Assembly (NCBI RefSeq): GCF_000968195.1
Contig: NZ_FO704550.1
Coordinates: 1,426,001-1,490,000, forward strand
Length of the DNA: 64,000 nucleotides
Direction: 5' to 3'
From: Xenorhabdus doucetiae
Lineage (GTDB): Bacteria > Pseudomonadota > Gammaproteobacteria > Enterobacterales > Enterobacteriaceae
The notes under the pieces were generated by a model. That model did not search any database, was not told the DNA's origin, and saw only the letters and a program-made list of their open reading frames with translations. The number at the start of each line of letters is the position of its first letter. Positions within the stretch are counted from its first letter, which is position 1. A program made the position numbers and the translations under genes. Below, piece by piece: positions 45,515 to 53,965 of the stretch.

Positions 45515-46551
45515 ACTGCCGCATTATAGAATTGTTCATTATCAGCATGATGAATAATGGCTTCCGCCAAGTGCTGTTGCTGTTGATTGTCACCCAATGC
45601 CGTTTTTGTCTGTTGAGGATTAATGCCCAAACGGCGAAACAGTTGCCGATCTTTATCTTCACCTGGATTGGGGGTGGTCAGCAATTTACAGCCGTAGAAA
45701 ATGGAATTGGCGCCGGCCATAAAGCACATGGCTTGGGTTTGTTCATTCATCTGTTCACGCCCTGCGGATAAACGGACATGAGATGTCGGCATCATGATCC
45801 GCGCGACAGCGATGGTACGAATAAAATCAAACGGATCGACATCGTCATTGTCTTCCAGTGGGGTTCCTTTCACTTTGACCAGCATATTAATCGGCACACT
45901 TTCCGGCGGCTTCGGTAAATTCGCCAATTGCACCAATAATGCCGCCCGATCGCGAATTTGCTCGCCTAAACCCACGATACCGCCTGAGCAAACTTTAATG
46001 CCCGCATCCCGGACATTATCCAGTGTGTTCAATCTGTCCTGATAACTGCGGGTCGTGATGATATTGCCGTAAAATTCTGGTGAGGTATCCAGGTTATGGT
46101 TGTAATAGTCCAGACCCGCCTCTGCCAAACGCTGTGCCTGAGAGGGATTCAACATGCCCAGTGTCATACAAGTTTCCATCCCCAACGCCTTGACTTCTTT
46201 GACCATTTTTTCCAGATACGGCATGTCACGTTCATGCGGGTTTTTCCAGGCGGCGCCCATACAGAAACGGGTTGAACCCGCCTTTTTAGCTTTGTGCGCG
46301 GATTCAATGACTTTTTCCACTTCCATCAACCGCTCTTTTTCCAGACCCGTTTTGTAGCGGGAACTTTGTGGACAATATTTGCAATCCTCTGGACACGCCC
46401 CGGTTTTTATCGAAAGCAGGGTACTGACCTGTACTTGTTGTGGGTCAAAATGTTCACGGTGTACCTGTTGTGCCTGAAATAATAATTCAAAAAAAGGTTT
46501 ATCAAACAGTGCCTGTGCCTGTTTGATGGTCCATTGTTGACGCTCGCTCAC
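45511..46551 (-). CDS. bioB: Biotin synthase
   Basis: 346 residues, as in E. coli. Radical SAM enzyme inserting sulfur into dethiobiotin; cluster motif TGACPEDCKYCPQSSRY (C-x3-C-x2-C). SGGIVGLGEQIRDRA and SAGREQMNEQTQAMCFMAGAN follow the family. First gene of bioBFCD, divergent from bioA across the BirA operator. Confidence 0.97.
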   Translation of the reverse strand: MSERQQWTIKQAQALFDKPFFELLFQAQQVHREHFDPQQVQVSTLLSIKTGACPEDCKYCPQSSRYKTGLEKERLMEVEKVIESAHKAKKAGSTRFCMGAAWKNPHERDMPYLEKMVKEVKALGMETCMTLGMLNPSQAQRLAEAGLDYYNHNLDTSPEFYGNIITTRSYQDRLNTLDNVRDAGIKVCSGGIVGLGEQIRDRAALLVQLANLPKPPESVPINMLVKVKGTPLEDNDDVDPFDFIRTIAVARIMMPTSHVRLSAGREQMNEQTQAMCFMAGANSIFYGCKLLTTPNPGEDKDRQLFRRLGINPQQTKTALGDNQQQQHLAEAIIHHADNEQFYNAAV

Positions 46552-46602
46552 AATAACATCTCCGATGTAAAAAATGTTGTCAGTTTAAATAATGTGGTTA
46601 TC

Positions 46603-46636
46603 ATGTCAACCAAAATGAAACACAAAAGGTTTACAA
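46603..46636. promoter_or_regulatory. BirA operator between bioB and bioA
   Basis: Half-sites ATGTCAACC (46603-46611, 7 of 9 to TTGTAAACC) and GGTTTACAA (46628-46636, perfect) separated by exactly 16 bases, the known BirA operator geometry. It lies between the divergent bioB and bioA starts, so holo-BirA bound here should repress both arms when biotin is plentiful. Confidence 0.9.
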
Positions 46637-46643
46637 CAAAGTG

Positions 46644-47915
46644 ATGATGACCCCTTCCGATCTTGCATTTGATCAGCACCATATTTGGCATCCCTATACC
46701 TCAATGACCCATCCTCTTCCCACTTATCCTGTTGTATCAGCCAGCGGGGTGGAGCTGGTTTTATCGGACGGTCGCAAATTGATTGATGGCATGTCTTCAT
46801 GGTGGGCGGCTATCCACGGTTATAATCATCCCGTCCTCAATGAAGCGGCGAAATCTCAGATCGATAAGATGTCCCATGTTATGTTTGGCGGCATCACCCA
46901 CCCTCCTGCGGTTGAACTGTGCCGGCAATTAGTGGCGATGACACCGGCTTCTCTGGAGTCGGTTTTTTTGGCAGATTCGGGATCTGTCGCTGTGGAGGTC
47001 GCTCTGAAAATGGCCTTGCAATATTGGCAAGCCAAGGGGGAAAAACGCCATCGTTTCCTGACCCTGCGTCATGGGTATCATGGTGACACTTTTGGTGCCA
47101 TGTCGGTCTGCGATCCAGACAATTCCATGCACAGCCTGTACAAAGGTTATCTCCCCAATCATCTGTTTGCTGATGCTCCGCAGTGCCAGTTTGGTGATGA
47201 GTGGCAACCGGAAGATATCAATTCTTTGCAACGATTATTGCTGCAATACCATAATGAAATCGCCGCCGTGGTGTTAGAACCGATTGTTCAAGGCGCGGGC
47301 GGAATGCGGATTTATCACCCTGAGTATCTACGCCAAATTCGCCGGCTTTGTGATGAATATCAGATCTTATTAATTGCCGACGAGATTGCGACCGGATTTG
47401 GCCGAACCGGCAAGCTATTCGCCTGTGAACATGCCCAGATCGAGCCAGATATATTATGCTTGGGCAAGGCATTGACGGGGGGATATATGACATTATCCGC
47501 CACACTGACGACCCGTCATGTGGCGGAAACGATCAGCCAAGGTGCAGCCGGTTGTTTTATGCATGGCCCAACGTTTATGGGCAACCCTCTGGCTTGTGCC
47601 GTCGCCGGTGCCAGCCTGAAATTACTCTCTGAGAGTCCGTGGCAACAACGCATTCAATCGATTGAAACGCAACTCAAAGCGGAATTAGCGCCCCTCAAAT
47701 CACACCGTTCAGTCAAAGAAGTCCGGGTTTTGGGTGCCATAGGCGTTGTTGAAATGAAACAGCCTGTTGATGTGGCTACATTGCAACGCCATTTTGTCCG
47801 GCAGGGTGTGTGGATCAGGCCATTTGGCCGATTAATTTACCTGATGCCACCTTATATTATTCAGGCAGAACAGCTATCGAGACTGACAAAAGCCATTATT
47901 GATGCAGTAAATTAA
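46644..47915 (+). CDS. bioA: Adenosylmethionine-8-amino-7-oxononanoate aminotransferase
   Basis: 423 residues (E. coli 429). PLP aminotransferase producing DAPA with SAM as amino donor. HIWHPYTSMTHPLP, GMSSWWAAIHGYNHP, ADEIATGFGRTGKLFACEHA and LGKALTGGYMTLSATLTT with the PLP lysine. Three consecutive possible starts (GTG 46641, ATG 46644, ATG 46647); AAAGG lies just upstream. Confidence 0.96.
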   Translation: MMTPSDLAFDQHHIWHPYTSMTHPLPTYPVVSASGVELVLSDGRKLIDGMSSWWAAIHGYNHPVLNEAAKSQIDKMSHVMFGGITHPPAVELCRQLVAMTPASLESVFLADSGSVAVEVALKMALQYWQAKGEKRHRFLTLRHGYHGDTFGAMSVCDPDNSMHSLYKGYLPNHLFADAPQCQFGDEWQPEDINSLQRLLLQYHNEIAAVVLEPIVQGAGGMRIYHPEYLRQIRRLCDEYQILLIADEIATGFGRTGKLFACEHAQIEPDILCLGKALTGGYMTLSATLTTRHVAETISQGAAGCFMHGPTFMGNPLACAVAGASLKLLSESPWQQRIQSIETQLKAELAPLKSHRSVKEVRVLGAIGVVEMKQPVDVATLQRHFVRQGVWIRPFGRLIYLMPPYIIQAEQLSRLTKAIIDAVN

Positions 47916-47921
47916 AATAAT

Positions 47922-47953
47922 ATCCCGTCACCTATTTAATTAGGTGACGGGAT
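47922..47953 (+). terminator. Hairpin after bioA
   Basis: ATCCCGTCACCTA/TAGGTGACGGGAT, a 13-bp perfect stem, just after the bioA stop. The T tract is weak on the plus strand. Confidence 0.65.
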
Positions 47954-48127
47954 AAATGAATTTAATATTCTATTTCTAATAAAAAACCACAGTCTATTAA
48001 CACAAATTCAAATAACAATCACTGACAAATATTAATGAGCCAAACCGGGGCTATTACATCACCTATAAATAAATTATCTGATATATTCATGACGTCACCA
48101 CACTTATTTAACCAAGAGGGATAAATC

Positions 48128-48709
48128 ATGAATAAAGAAAATTTGTTCTCACCTGCCAATGAAGAAATACAAGATGTATTTGAACTTTCTAAAACCCGAT
48201 ATGAACAAGAAATTTCACATTATGAAATTCTGGTAAAAGAAAAACCTGAATTAGCCCATCTGTTTGAAGAAAATGTCAAACCAGATACATTAACCAGCCC
48301 TGCCTTGCAACAAACAGAGTTTGTCAGTGGGCATTTTAATATTAATACCTATCATCAATATGGCAGCTTTCCCTTTATTCAGGTATCATCTTATCCTGCT
48401 ATTATTGGGCACCAACCCAATACAGGGAAAAAGACCAATTTCAACGGCTATATTCAGGGCGGGTATAATACACCCATATTGAATTTTAATAATATTCATC
48501 TGGGAGGCGTCATAAAACATGCTCGATCCATTATCAATACGCCACTCAATTTTCAGCTTTACATTAATCCAAGGAATATCGTTTTGCGTCTTTACAGTGG
48601 GAATGTTTATTTAGGCGATCTATTTTCTGTGTATCAGAATCATATATTAATTACATACCCGGTTGTTTTTTCTGGTATCGGAACGTTCAGTTTGATCCAA
48701 CATCAATAA
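48128..48709 (+). CDS. Orphan beta-rich protein, 193 residues
   Basis: Not recognised with confidence. AAGAGGGATAAATC precedes the ATG. The N-terminal ~55 residues are charged and helical (EIQDVFELSKTRYEQEISHY); from about residue 65 the sequence alternates like beta strands: SGHFNINTYHQYG, FNGYIQGGYNTPI, LYINPRNIVLRLYSGNVYLG, GIGTFSLIQ. The order F-x-G..TP..LGG..NTPLNFQ..G-x-x-x-LG loosely recalls the Rhodococcus Vap beta-barrel fold, which is speculation. There is no signal peptide. Low GC, alone at the edge of an accessory region. Confidence 0.6.
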   Translation: MNKENLFSPANEEIQDVFELSKTRYEQEISHYEILVKEKPELAHLFEENVKPDTLTSPALQQTEFVSGHFNINTYHQYGSFPFIQVSSYPAIIGHQPNTGKKTNFNGYIQGGYNTPILNFNNIHLGGVIKHARSIINTPLNFQLYINPRNIVLRLYSGNVYLGDLFSVYQNHILITYPVVFSGIGTFSLIQHQ

Positions 48710-48766
48710 GTTGTATTGGTGTGTTATTTTAGAATTAAACAAAAATTCAAAATTGTCGATCACTTT

Positions 48767-48793
48767 CTTACTCCTCAAAATGCGAGGAGTAAG
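48767..48793. terminator. Hairpin downstream of the orphan gene
   Basis: CTTACTCCTC/GAGGAGTAAG, a 10-bp perfect stem, 58 bases after the stop; no T run on the plus strand. The remainder of 48710-49050 is AT-rich without a visible gene. Confidence 0.45.
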
Positions 48794-49050
48794 GAATCAG
48801 AGAAAGATCAGCAATTGCCAGAAAAAATTAGCCCACTGGCATTGAGAATATATTTGTATTTGCCTTTTCTGACAGACAAATAAAAGCCGGATGAATCTAA
48901 GAAGATAAATTTAGTGCATCAATTTGTTTTTTTATTAGGGCACTATCTGAAATTTAAATTAGGTAATTATCTGATTTTATTTAAGTTAAGAAGAGAGGTT
49001 AATCACAATTTTGCTGGTGTGCTTTTATCCACGCTGGAATAAATAAGCAT

Positions 49051-50133
49051 CTTGGATTCGCATAGTAAGTGCAATTTCTAAGAAAGGCGGTCAGTTGCTA
49101 TAGTAGGCATCTTTCTCGCCAAAGGAAAATGCACTATGGCCTATACGCAACTGACCGAAACAGAAAGATACCAGATTTTCGGCTTAAAAGAAGCCGGTTT
49201 TACACAACGTTTTATTGCAACGTCGCTTAATCGGGCCCCATCAACAATTAGCCGGGAATTGAGACGAAACCGGGAAGCCGAGAAATATGAACCTGAACAA
49301 GCTCAGCGTAAAGCATTAGAACGCCGTCATTCTAAGGTAAAAGCCGTAAAAATCACGCCAGAGATAACAAAGTGGATAAAACAGTTAATTTGGCAAGATT
49401 TAAGTCCGGAACAAGTTGTGGGTTATCTCAAGCGGGAAGCGAAAATCTCTTTACATCATGAAACAATTTATCGATTGATTTATAAAGATAAAATAAATGG
49501 CGGTGATTTATGGCAACATCTTAGGATAGCGAAAAAACCGTATCGTAAACGCTATGGAAGCCATGAGCACAGAGGAAAAATTAAAAACAGAGTCAGTATT
49601 GATAATCGCCCAAAAATTGTTGATAAAAAGCAGCGTATTGGGGATTGGGAAGGGGATACTATCGTTGGCAAAGATCGTAAAAGTGCCTTATTGACTTTAG
49701 TTGAACGAAAATCGTTATTTACGATCATCATTAAACTTGAAGATAAAACAGCAGAAGGTGTTGCCAAAGCGGCGACAAGACATTTATCGATGATAAAACA
49801 TAAAGTTAAAACAATTACCTTTGATAACGGACTCGAATTTGCCGAACACGAACGGATCGGTAAAAATTTAGAGACAAAAATTTATTTTGCTCATCCGTAT
49901 TCCCCTTGGGAAAGAGGGATAAATGAGAACATAAATGGATTAATCAGAGATTACTTCCCAAAAGGAACCGATTTTAATAAGGTATCAGAGCGGGAGGTTA
50001 ACCTTGTGGCAAACCGACTAAATAATCGACCACGTAAGACACGAGATTATAAAACACCGAATGAGTTATTTACAGGAACCCCAACTCATTTACTTCGTTC
50101 ATTACGGTGTTGCGCTTAATATGCGAATCCAAG
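49051..50133 (+). mobile_element. IS30-family insertion sequence, copy 3 (intact)
   Basis: 1083 bp with ends CTTGGATTCGC and GCGAATCCAAG and a CAT direct repeat on both sides (49048-49050, 50134-50136). The only intact copy of three in the window and the likely source of the others. Confidence 0.95.
49136..50119 (+). CDS. IS30 transposase, intact
   Basis: 327 residues. Helix-turn-helix GFTQRFIATSLNRAPSTISR, then the DDE core: GDWEGDTIVGKDRKSALLTL (D), TFDNGLEFAEHERI (D), SPWERGINENINGLIRDYFP (E), and the IS30-type NRLNNRPRKTRDYKTP. Family signature complete. Confidence 0.96.
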   Translation: MAYTQLTETERYQIFGLKEAGFTQRFIATSLNRAPSTISRELRRNREAEKYEPEQAQRKALERRHSKVKAVKITPEITKWIKQLIWQDLSPEQVVGYLKREAKISLHHETIYRLIYKDKINGGDLWQHLRIAKKPYRKRYGSHEHRGKIKNRVSIDNRPKIVDKKQRIGDWEGDTIVGKDRKSALLTLVERKSLFTIIIKLEDKTAEGVAKAATRHLSMIKHKVKTITFDNGLEFAEHERIGKNLETKIYFAHPYSPWERGINENINGLIRDYFPKGTDFNKVSEREVNLVANRLNNRPRKTRDYKTPNELFTGTPTHLLRSLRCCA

Positions 50134-50205
50134 CATTACTGTTATATCCTGTTTAATTGATGCTGTAATGAGCATCCATTGAAAATCAGATGACAGGAGA
50201 CAGGA

Positions 50206-50730
50206 ATGTCCTATCTTATTTACTTGTCGTTAAAGGGCAAGAAACAAGGCTTAATCTCGGCGGGCTGTTCAACCCCCGAATCTATCGGCAACCGCTATCA
50301 GGCCGGACAGCTCGAACTCTTCTATGAAATTAAACTGACAGGCGCAACCATTATTGATTTTTCCTGTCACTATCCGCATTCGATATATGACAATGACCAG
50401 ATCCCGTATGAAACGGTGCAGCTTGATTATAAGTCGATCTCATTCACGCATCGCGCAGCAGGGACAACGGGTTACGCGATATCGCAATTGCAGGGGCGTG
50501 AAGAGGAAAAGCCGCTTTTGCCTGGATTTTCTAATATTAAACCGTTAATTGAAGAAACTCCGGTAAAACAATCTAAATACCATGCCCGCTATCGTTGTAC
50601 GGATGACGAAGGCAACCTTTTAATTCAGCGTAAATATCGGGTTTGCCTGCCGGATGGTCAGATAAAAGAAGGCGTGACAGATAAGCAGGGTTTTACCCAA
50701 GGCATCTCACTGATGGCAAAAAGAACCTGA
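50206..50730 (+). CDS. hcp: T6SS Hcp protein with internal deletion and C-terminal extension
   Basis: 174 residues. The N-terminus (IYLSLKGKKQGLISAGCSTP, ESIGNRYQAG) and the later FYEIKLTGATIIDFSCHYPH and YKSISFTHRAAGTTGYAIS are Hcp1 sequence, but the ~65 residues that normally lie between them (the PISFTKPIDKSS-type strands) are absent without loss of frame. A C-terminal extension follows (YHARYRCTDDEGNLLIQRKY, LPDGQIKEGVTDKQGFTQ), as found on extended Hcp proteins. Hcp normally forms hexameric rings of the T6SS tube; without these strands the ring probably cannot form, so the gene is likely non-functional. Confidence 0.75.
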   Translation: MSYLIYLSLKGKKQGLISAGCSTPESIGNRYQAGQLELFYEIKLTGATIIDFSCHYPHSIYDNDQIPYETVQLDYKSISFTHRAAGTTGYAISQLQGREEEKPLLPGFSNIKPLIEETPVKQSKYHARYRCTDDEGNLLIQRKYRVCLPDGQIKEGVTDKQGFTQGISLMAKRT

Positions 50731-50757
50731 GTTTTCATATTTTAAAGGATTAATACC

Positions 50758-50835
50758 ATGCCGACCTATACCGTTCAGACAAAGATAGAATCCAATGTCC
50801 CCGTGTCGGTGGTTAGATTCTGCCTCCGGCACTAA
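50758..50835 (+). other. 25-codon open frame after hcp, probable truncated gene
   Basis: ATG after a TTAAAGGATTAA ribosome-binding site: MPTYTVQTKIESNVPVSV, then a stop. The good initiation site with a very short frame suggests the 5' end of a gene whose rest has been lost. No family can be assigned. Confidence 0.3.
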
Positions 50836-51109
50836 TTTTTAACATCATCTTATCGAAGTTTATCAAAGACTTAACGGAAAACTTAAAACAAGAGTCGTTA
50901 AGGGAATGTTAATGAATTTGTAGTCCTGTTTTGTGCGATAATGGTGTATTAACACCGCCAGTTAAGAATACAGGGCACCTGTATCAGCACGCGCCTTTTT
51001 CTTATTCAAAAGTAATAATTTCAGTAATTGATTCTGATGTCAAGTAAGGGGAAGCAGCAATTCTCAGCGAATCCATTTACAAACAGAAAGTTCTGTCATT
51101 AAAAGCTAA

Positions 51110-51640
51110 CCGTTGAGTTTCACGCTGAAAAGGCGATACAAGTTTCAGTATCCGGGCGCAACAGAACCTACATTCCAAAGCGCATAATGACACCAAAATG
51201 GCGATTCAGATTTTTTTGACTGCACTCACATCACAGTCATGTTCATTCAGTAATAAGTCCATTCATATTTCTCAGCTTTCCACTACCAGCATTCGGACAG
51301 TGGCTTGAAAGGTCTCCTACAAATGGCGGTTGGAACTATAGTATCGCCGACAGGCCTGATAAGTTCCGTCAGTAAACTCAAACCTTTGGTGATAAAAAAA
51401 TGCCAGCAAAGTCAGTAAGCACATGTTATGATTCAGGCGTTTTTGTCCGCATCTGTAATTATGGGTTAATTCATAGCCTTAATTTTTCAAGCTGTAAAAA
51501 CATTCATTTTCCATCGACAGCGGTCTGCCCAAGAAAAATTTTCAGTAAGAGTTGGTTAAGGAAGAAAGCTTCACTGGATATGGGATCAGATATTCACATT
51601 TTTTCCATCCCATCAATTTTGATGCAGAACAGTTCACACT
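51110..51640 (-). pseudogene. Heavily decayed transposase-like relic
   Basis: On the minus strand, frames with many stops can be spliced by eye into a line resembling the C-terminal part of DDE transposases: WADRCRWKM, then CF-x-x-LKN-x-GYEL-THNY, then NMCLLTLLAFF. Every frame is broken several times. No intact element ends were found. This is the only coding-like signal in the 50836-51691 gap, and it is weak. Confidence 0.3.
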
Positions 51641-51691
51641 TCCTCCTTTTCAAACTGAAATCTGCCCTGGTTTTTTTACGTTACTTTATCT

Positions 51692-52691
51692 TTATACAGA
51701 AAAGTCCATATAAAACACCAGCTCACTCTCCAGCGTTTTACCCGCGATGTCCATATCGATATCAATATACTCCATCGTGGTCGCCAGACTACGGTGCCCA
51801 AGCAAGCATTTTACCAGATGTAAATTTCGGTCCGGTGATTTCATCAGCTCCGTGGCCAGGGTATGACGAAAACGGTGGGGGGAGACAGCAAAACCGCATT
51901 TTTTAGATAAACGATAAAAGAAAGAGCGTATGTATTGATTTTCCCTATCGTAACTGTAACTGGTCACCTGTCCATGATAACGCAAACGCAAGCGACTTAA
52001 ATCAAACAGCGGATCATCGTCTTCCGCACCGCAGGCTTTCGCTTGTTCGACCAGCTGTGCCAGCCGGGGCTTGAGTTGCCGGATCATGGGTATGCGCCAC
52101 TCACTGTGGTTTTTACTCCCTTCCACGCGCAATTCAATGGAATTATTTTCCAGATTGACATCCCGCAGCCGCAGGTGCAGCAACTGATTCAGGCGCATGC
52201 CCGTAAAACGCAATGTATCCAGTACCGTCAACCAATACCACGGATACAGGGCACTGCGCCGTCCCCGTGGGGGTGCCTGTGTCCGCTCTGCTTCCTCATA
52301 CTGCTGCATCAGCAGATAAATGCGGGTGATCTGGGATTTACTCAGGATTTTCTTCTTTTTCTTCTCTTTTTTGACCGCTGCATCATTAAACGGATTCTGG
52401 GTATGCGGCAATAATTTTCTTTCCATCCCGAAATTGAAAACCGCCCGTAGGTGAGATACCTTACTGTTCCAGGTAATGGCTGGACTGCTTCTTTTCCCCC
52501 AGAAGGTAACGCCGCCACTTCAGGACATCCCGGTGAGTCACCTCATCCGGTTGCACTGTTTCCCCCATAAAATTGACAAATCCCCGCTTCACCTTTCTGT
52601 AGCTCCACTCGCTTGTCGGCCGCAACATATGTGAAAAAAAGTACTCATCCAATAATTCATCCCAACCGATTTTTTCTGCTGTTTGTAACAT
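51692..52691 (-). pseudogene. Tyrosine recombinase/integrase, frameshifted
   Basis: The N-terminal core-binding part (52691-52461) includes GWDELLDEYFFSHML and HRDVLKWRRYLLGEKK. A +1 shift is then needed to read SSPAITWNSKVSHLRAVFNF into the catalytic part (to 51692): R in FTGMRLNQLLHLRL, H-x-x-R in SPHRFRHTLATELM, GHRSLATTMEY with the nucleophile tyrosine. All catalytic residues are present, so a single indel separates it from an intact ~330-residue XerC/D-like enzyme. Such recombinases accompany mobile islands; no attachment site was identified. Confidence 0.8.
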
Positions 52692-52791
52692 GTGATTTTC
52701 TTCCTAATAACACAAAAACACTATGACAATGGGTTGTTTAAAATAGCCTTATTTAAAATAAACAGATAAATAATTATCAAAATCATTTACA

Positions 52792-53085
52792 TTACAATAA
52801 TGTCCTTAAGTGACTTTGAGTGGCAACCGTTTCTTTCTCCGGCACCGGCCGTTCGGTGAGTTTTAAGCCGTGATGGTCATTTTTTGCAACCTGCTGATGA
52901 GAAGATCCCTGACCGGATTGAAATAACGACAATAACGTCAGGGTAGCCTCCAGGCGTTGCTCTAACGCCTGCTGCTGCTGCGTCTGATGAATAAAAGGTT
53001 GGTCATCTGCCTGCACAGGCTGAACAGCAAATACAGCCCATCCGGCCAACCCTGCGAACATGTTGCTGCGAGTCACCGTTGCCAT
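52792..53085 (-). pseudogene. Degenerate N-terminus of a TpsB (ShlB/FhaC-type) transporter
   Basis: 97 residues: a signal-like start (MFAGLAGWAVFAVQPVQA), then FIHQTQQQQALEQRLEAT, which matches the N-terminal helix and linker of two-partner secretion outer-membrane transporters. After that the frame departs from the family, and a neighbouring frame reads ...TPDV as expected, suggesting frameshifts. The POTRA and barrel domains are gone. A small exported protein of another kind is the alternative. Confidence 0.4.
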
Positions 53086-53139
53086 AATTGAACCAGTCGG
53101 ATACTTAATGATTATTGAATGGTAGTCAGAAAAATTTGA

Positions 53140-53361
53140 GATAAGGTATTATGGCCGGAGCGGTTTAATTTTCAATCAGATTGGCAAGAAGTTGATCACA
53201 ATGGCGCATATTTAGACTATTTAACTAAAGACATGCAACAAAACGGCAATAAGTTAATATCACCACACCATAGCCGCGGTCACATTAAGCATATTCATCT
53301 AAATTGTCGGTTAAACCAGCACCAAAATACCCTGAATAGGATGATAAAAGGGGATAAATGA
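53140..53361 (+). other. Open frame without a good start, possible 3' gene fragment
   Basis: 73 codons: SDWQEVDHNGAYLDYLTKDM, NGNKLISPHHSRGHIKHIH, then a stop. Protein-like but unrecognised; the first ATG is mid-frame. The following 53362-53965 shows no supported gene. Confidence 0.25.
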
Positions 53362-53965
53362 GGCAATATTCAGAGTATTCTTAATACCGTCACCCCATTA
53401 AATAATTTACCGTTGGGCAGGATTTCTTGCGTCATCATCTGCCCGAACCTGCTGACTGACCATCTGACCTGCCCCACGTTCTGGTTCATCATGTCCACCA
53501 TATTCCCCATCCGTACCCCGATCCACACCAATCAACGGACAGTTTCCCATCAGACGGTGAGAAAGTTCAGCGTGGATAAGATCGTGACAACAGTCAGCAA
53601 TCCATTGATTTTCTGAAAATCAAAAAAGCAGACCTTTACGGTTTCTTTATCGATCAGATTTTTCTCAAACAGCGGTAAAATAGACATCAAATTAATTTAT
53701 ATTTAAATCAATAAAATAACATTCTTAATTTACCTACTGACATAATTTATAACGAATTTAACGAAGAACATACCGATAGAATGTTAAGCAACCCATCATA
53801 ATGAGAAAAAGGCACGGGCAAGCAGGGCACGCTTTGCCTGTCCCTTTCCTGCCTGTGCATCTGGCCTGAACGCGGTGAATGCCAGCCCGGAGGCCGGACT
53901 GCGTACAGAAATCCAGTGGGAAAACAAACATTGAAGGCAACCAATGAAAATAAGGAAACCACACA

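Noticed and set aside
34681..50133. Composite transposon made by IS30 copies 2 and 3
   Set aside because: The enclosed DNA is core chromosome in E. coli-like order; the copies are better explained as independent insertions.
51400..51906. 168-codon plus-strand frame overlapping the recombinase
   Set aside because: Its second half is antisense to the conserved catalytic part of the tyrosine recombinase; the first half lies over the decayed transposase relic.
53413..53616. 67-codon frame upstream of vgrG
   Set aside because: Low-complexity composition, no ribosome-binding site or family features.
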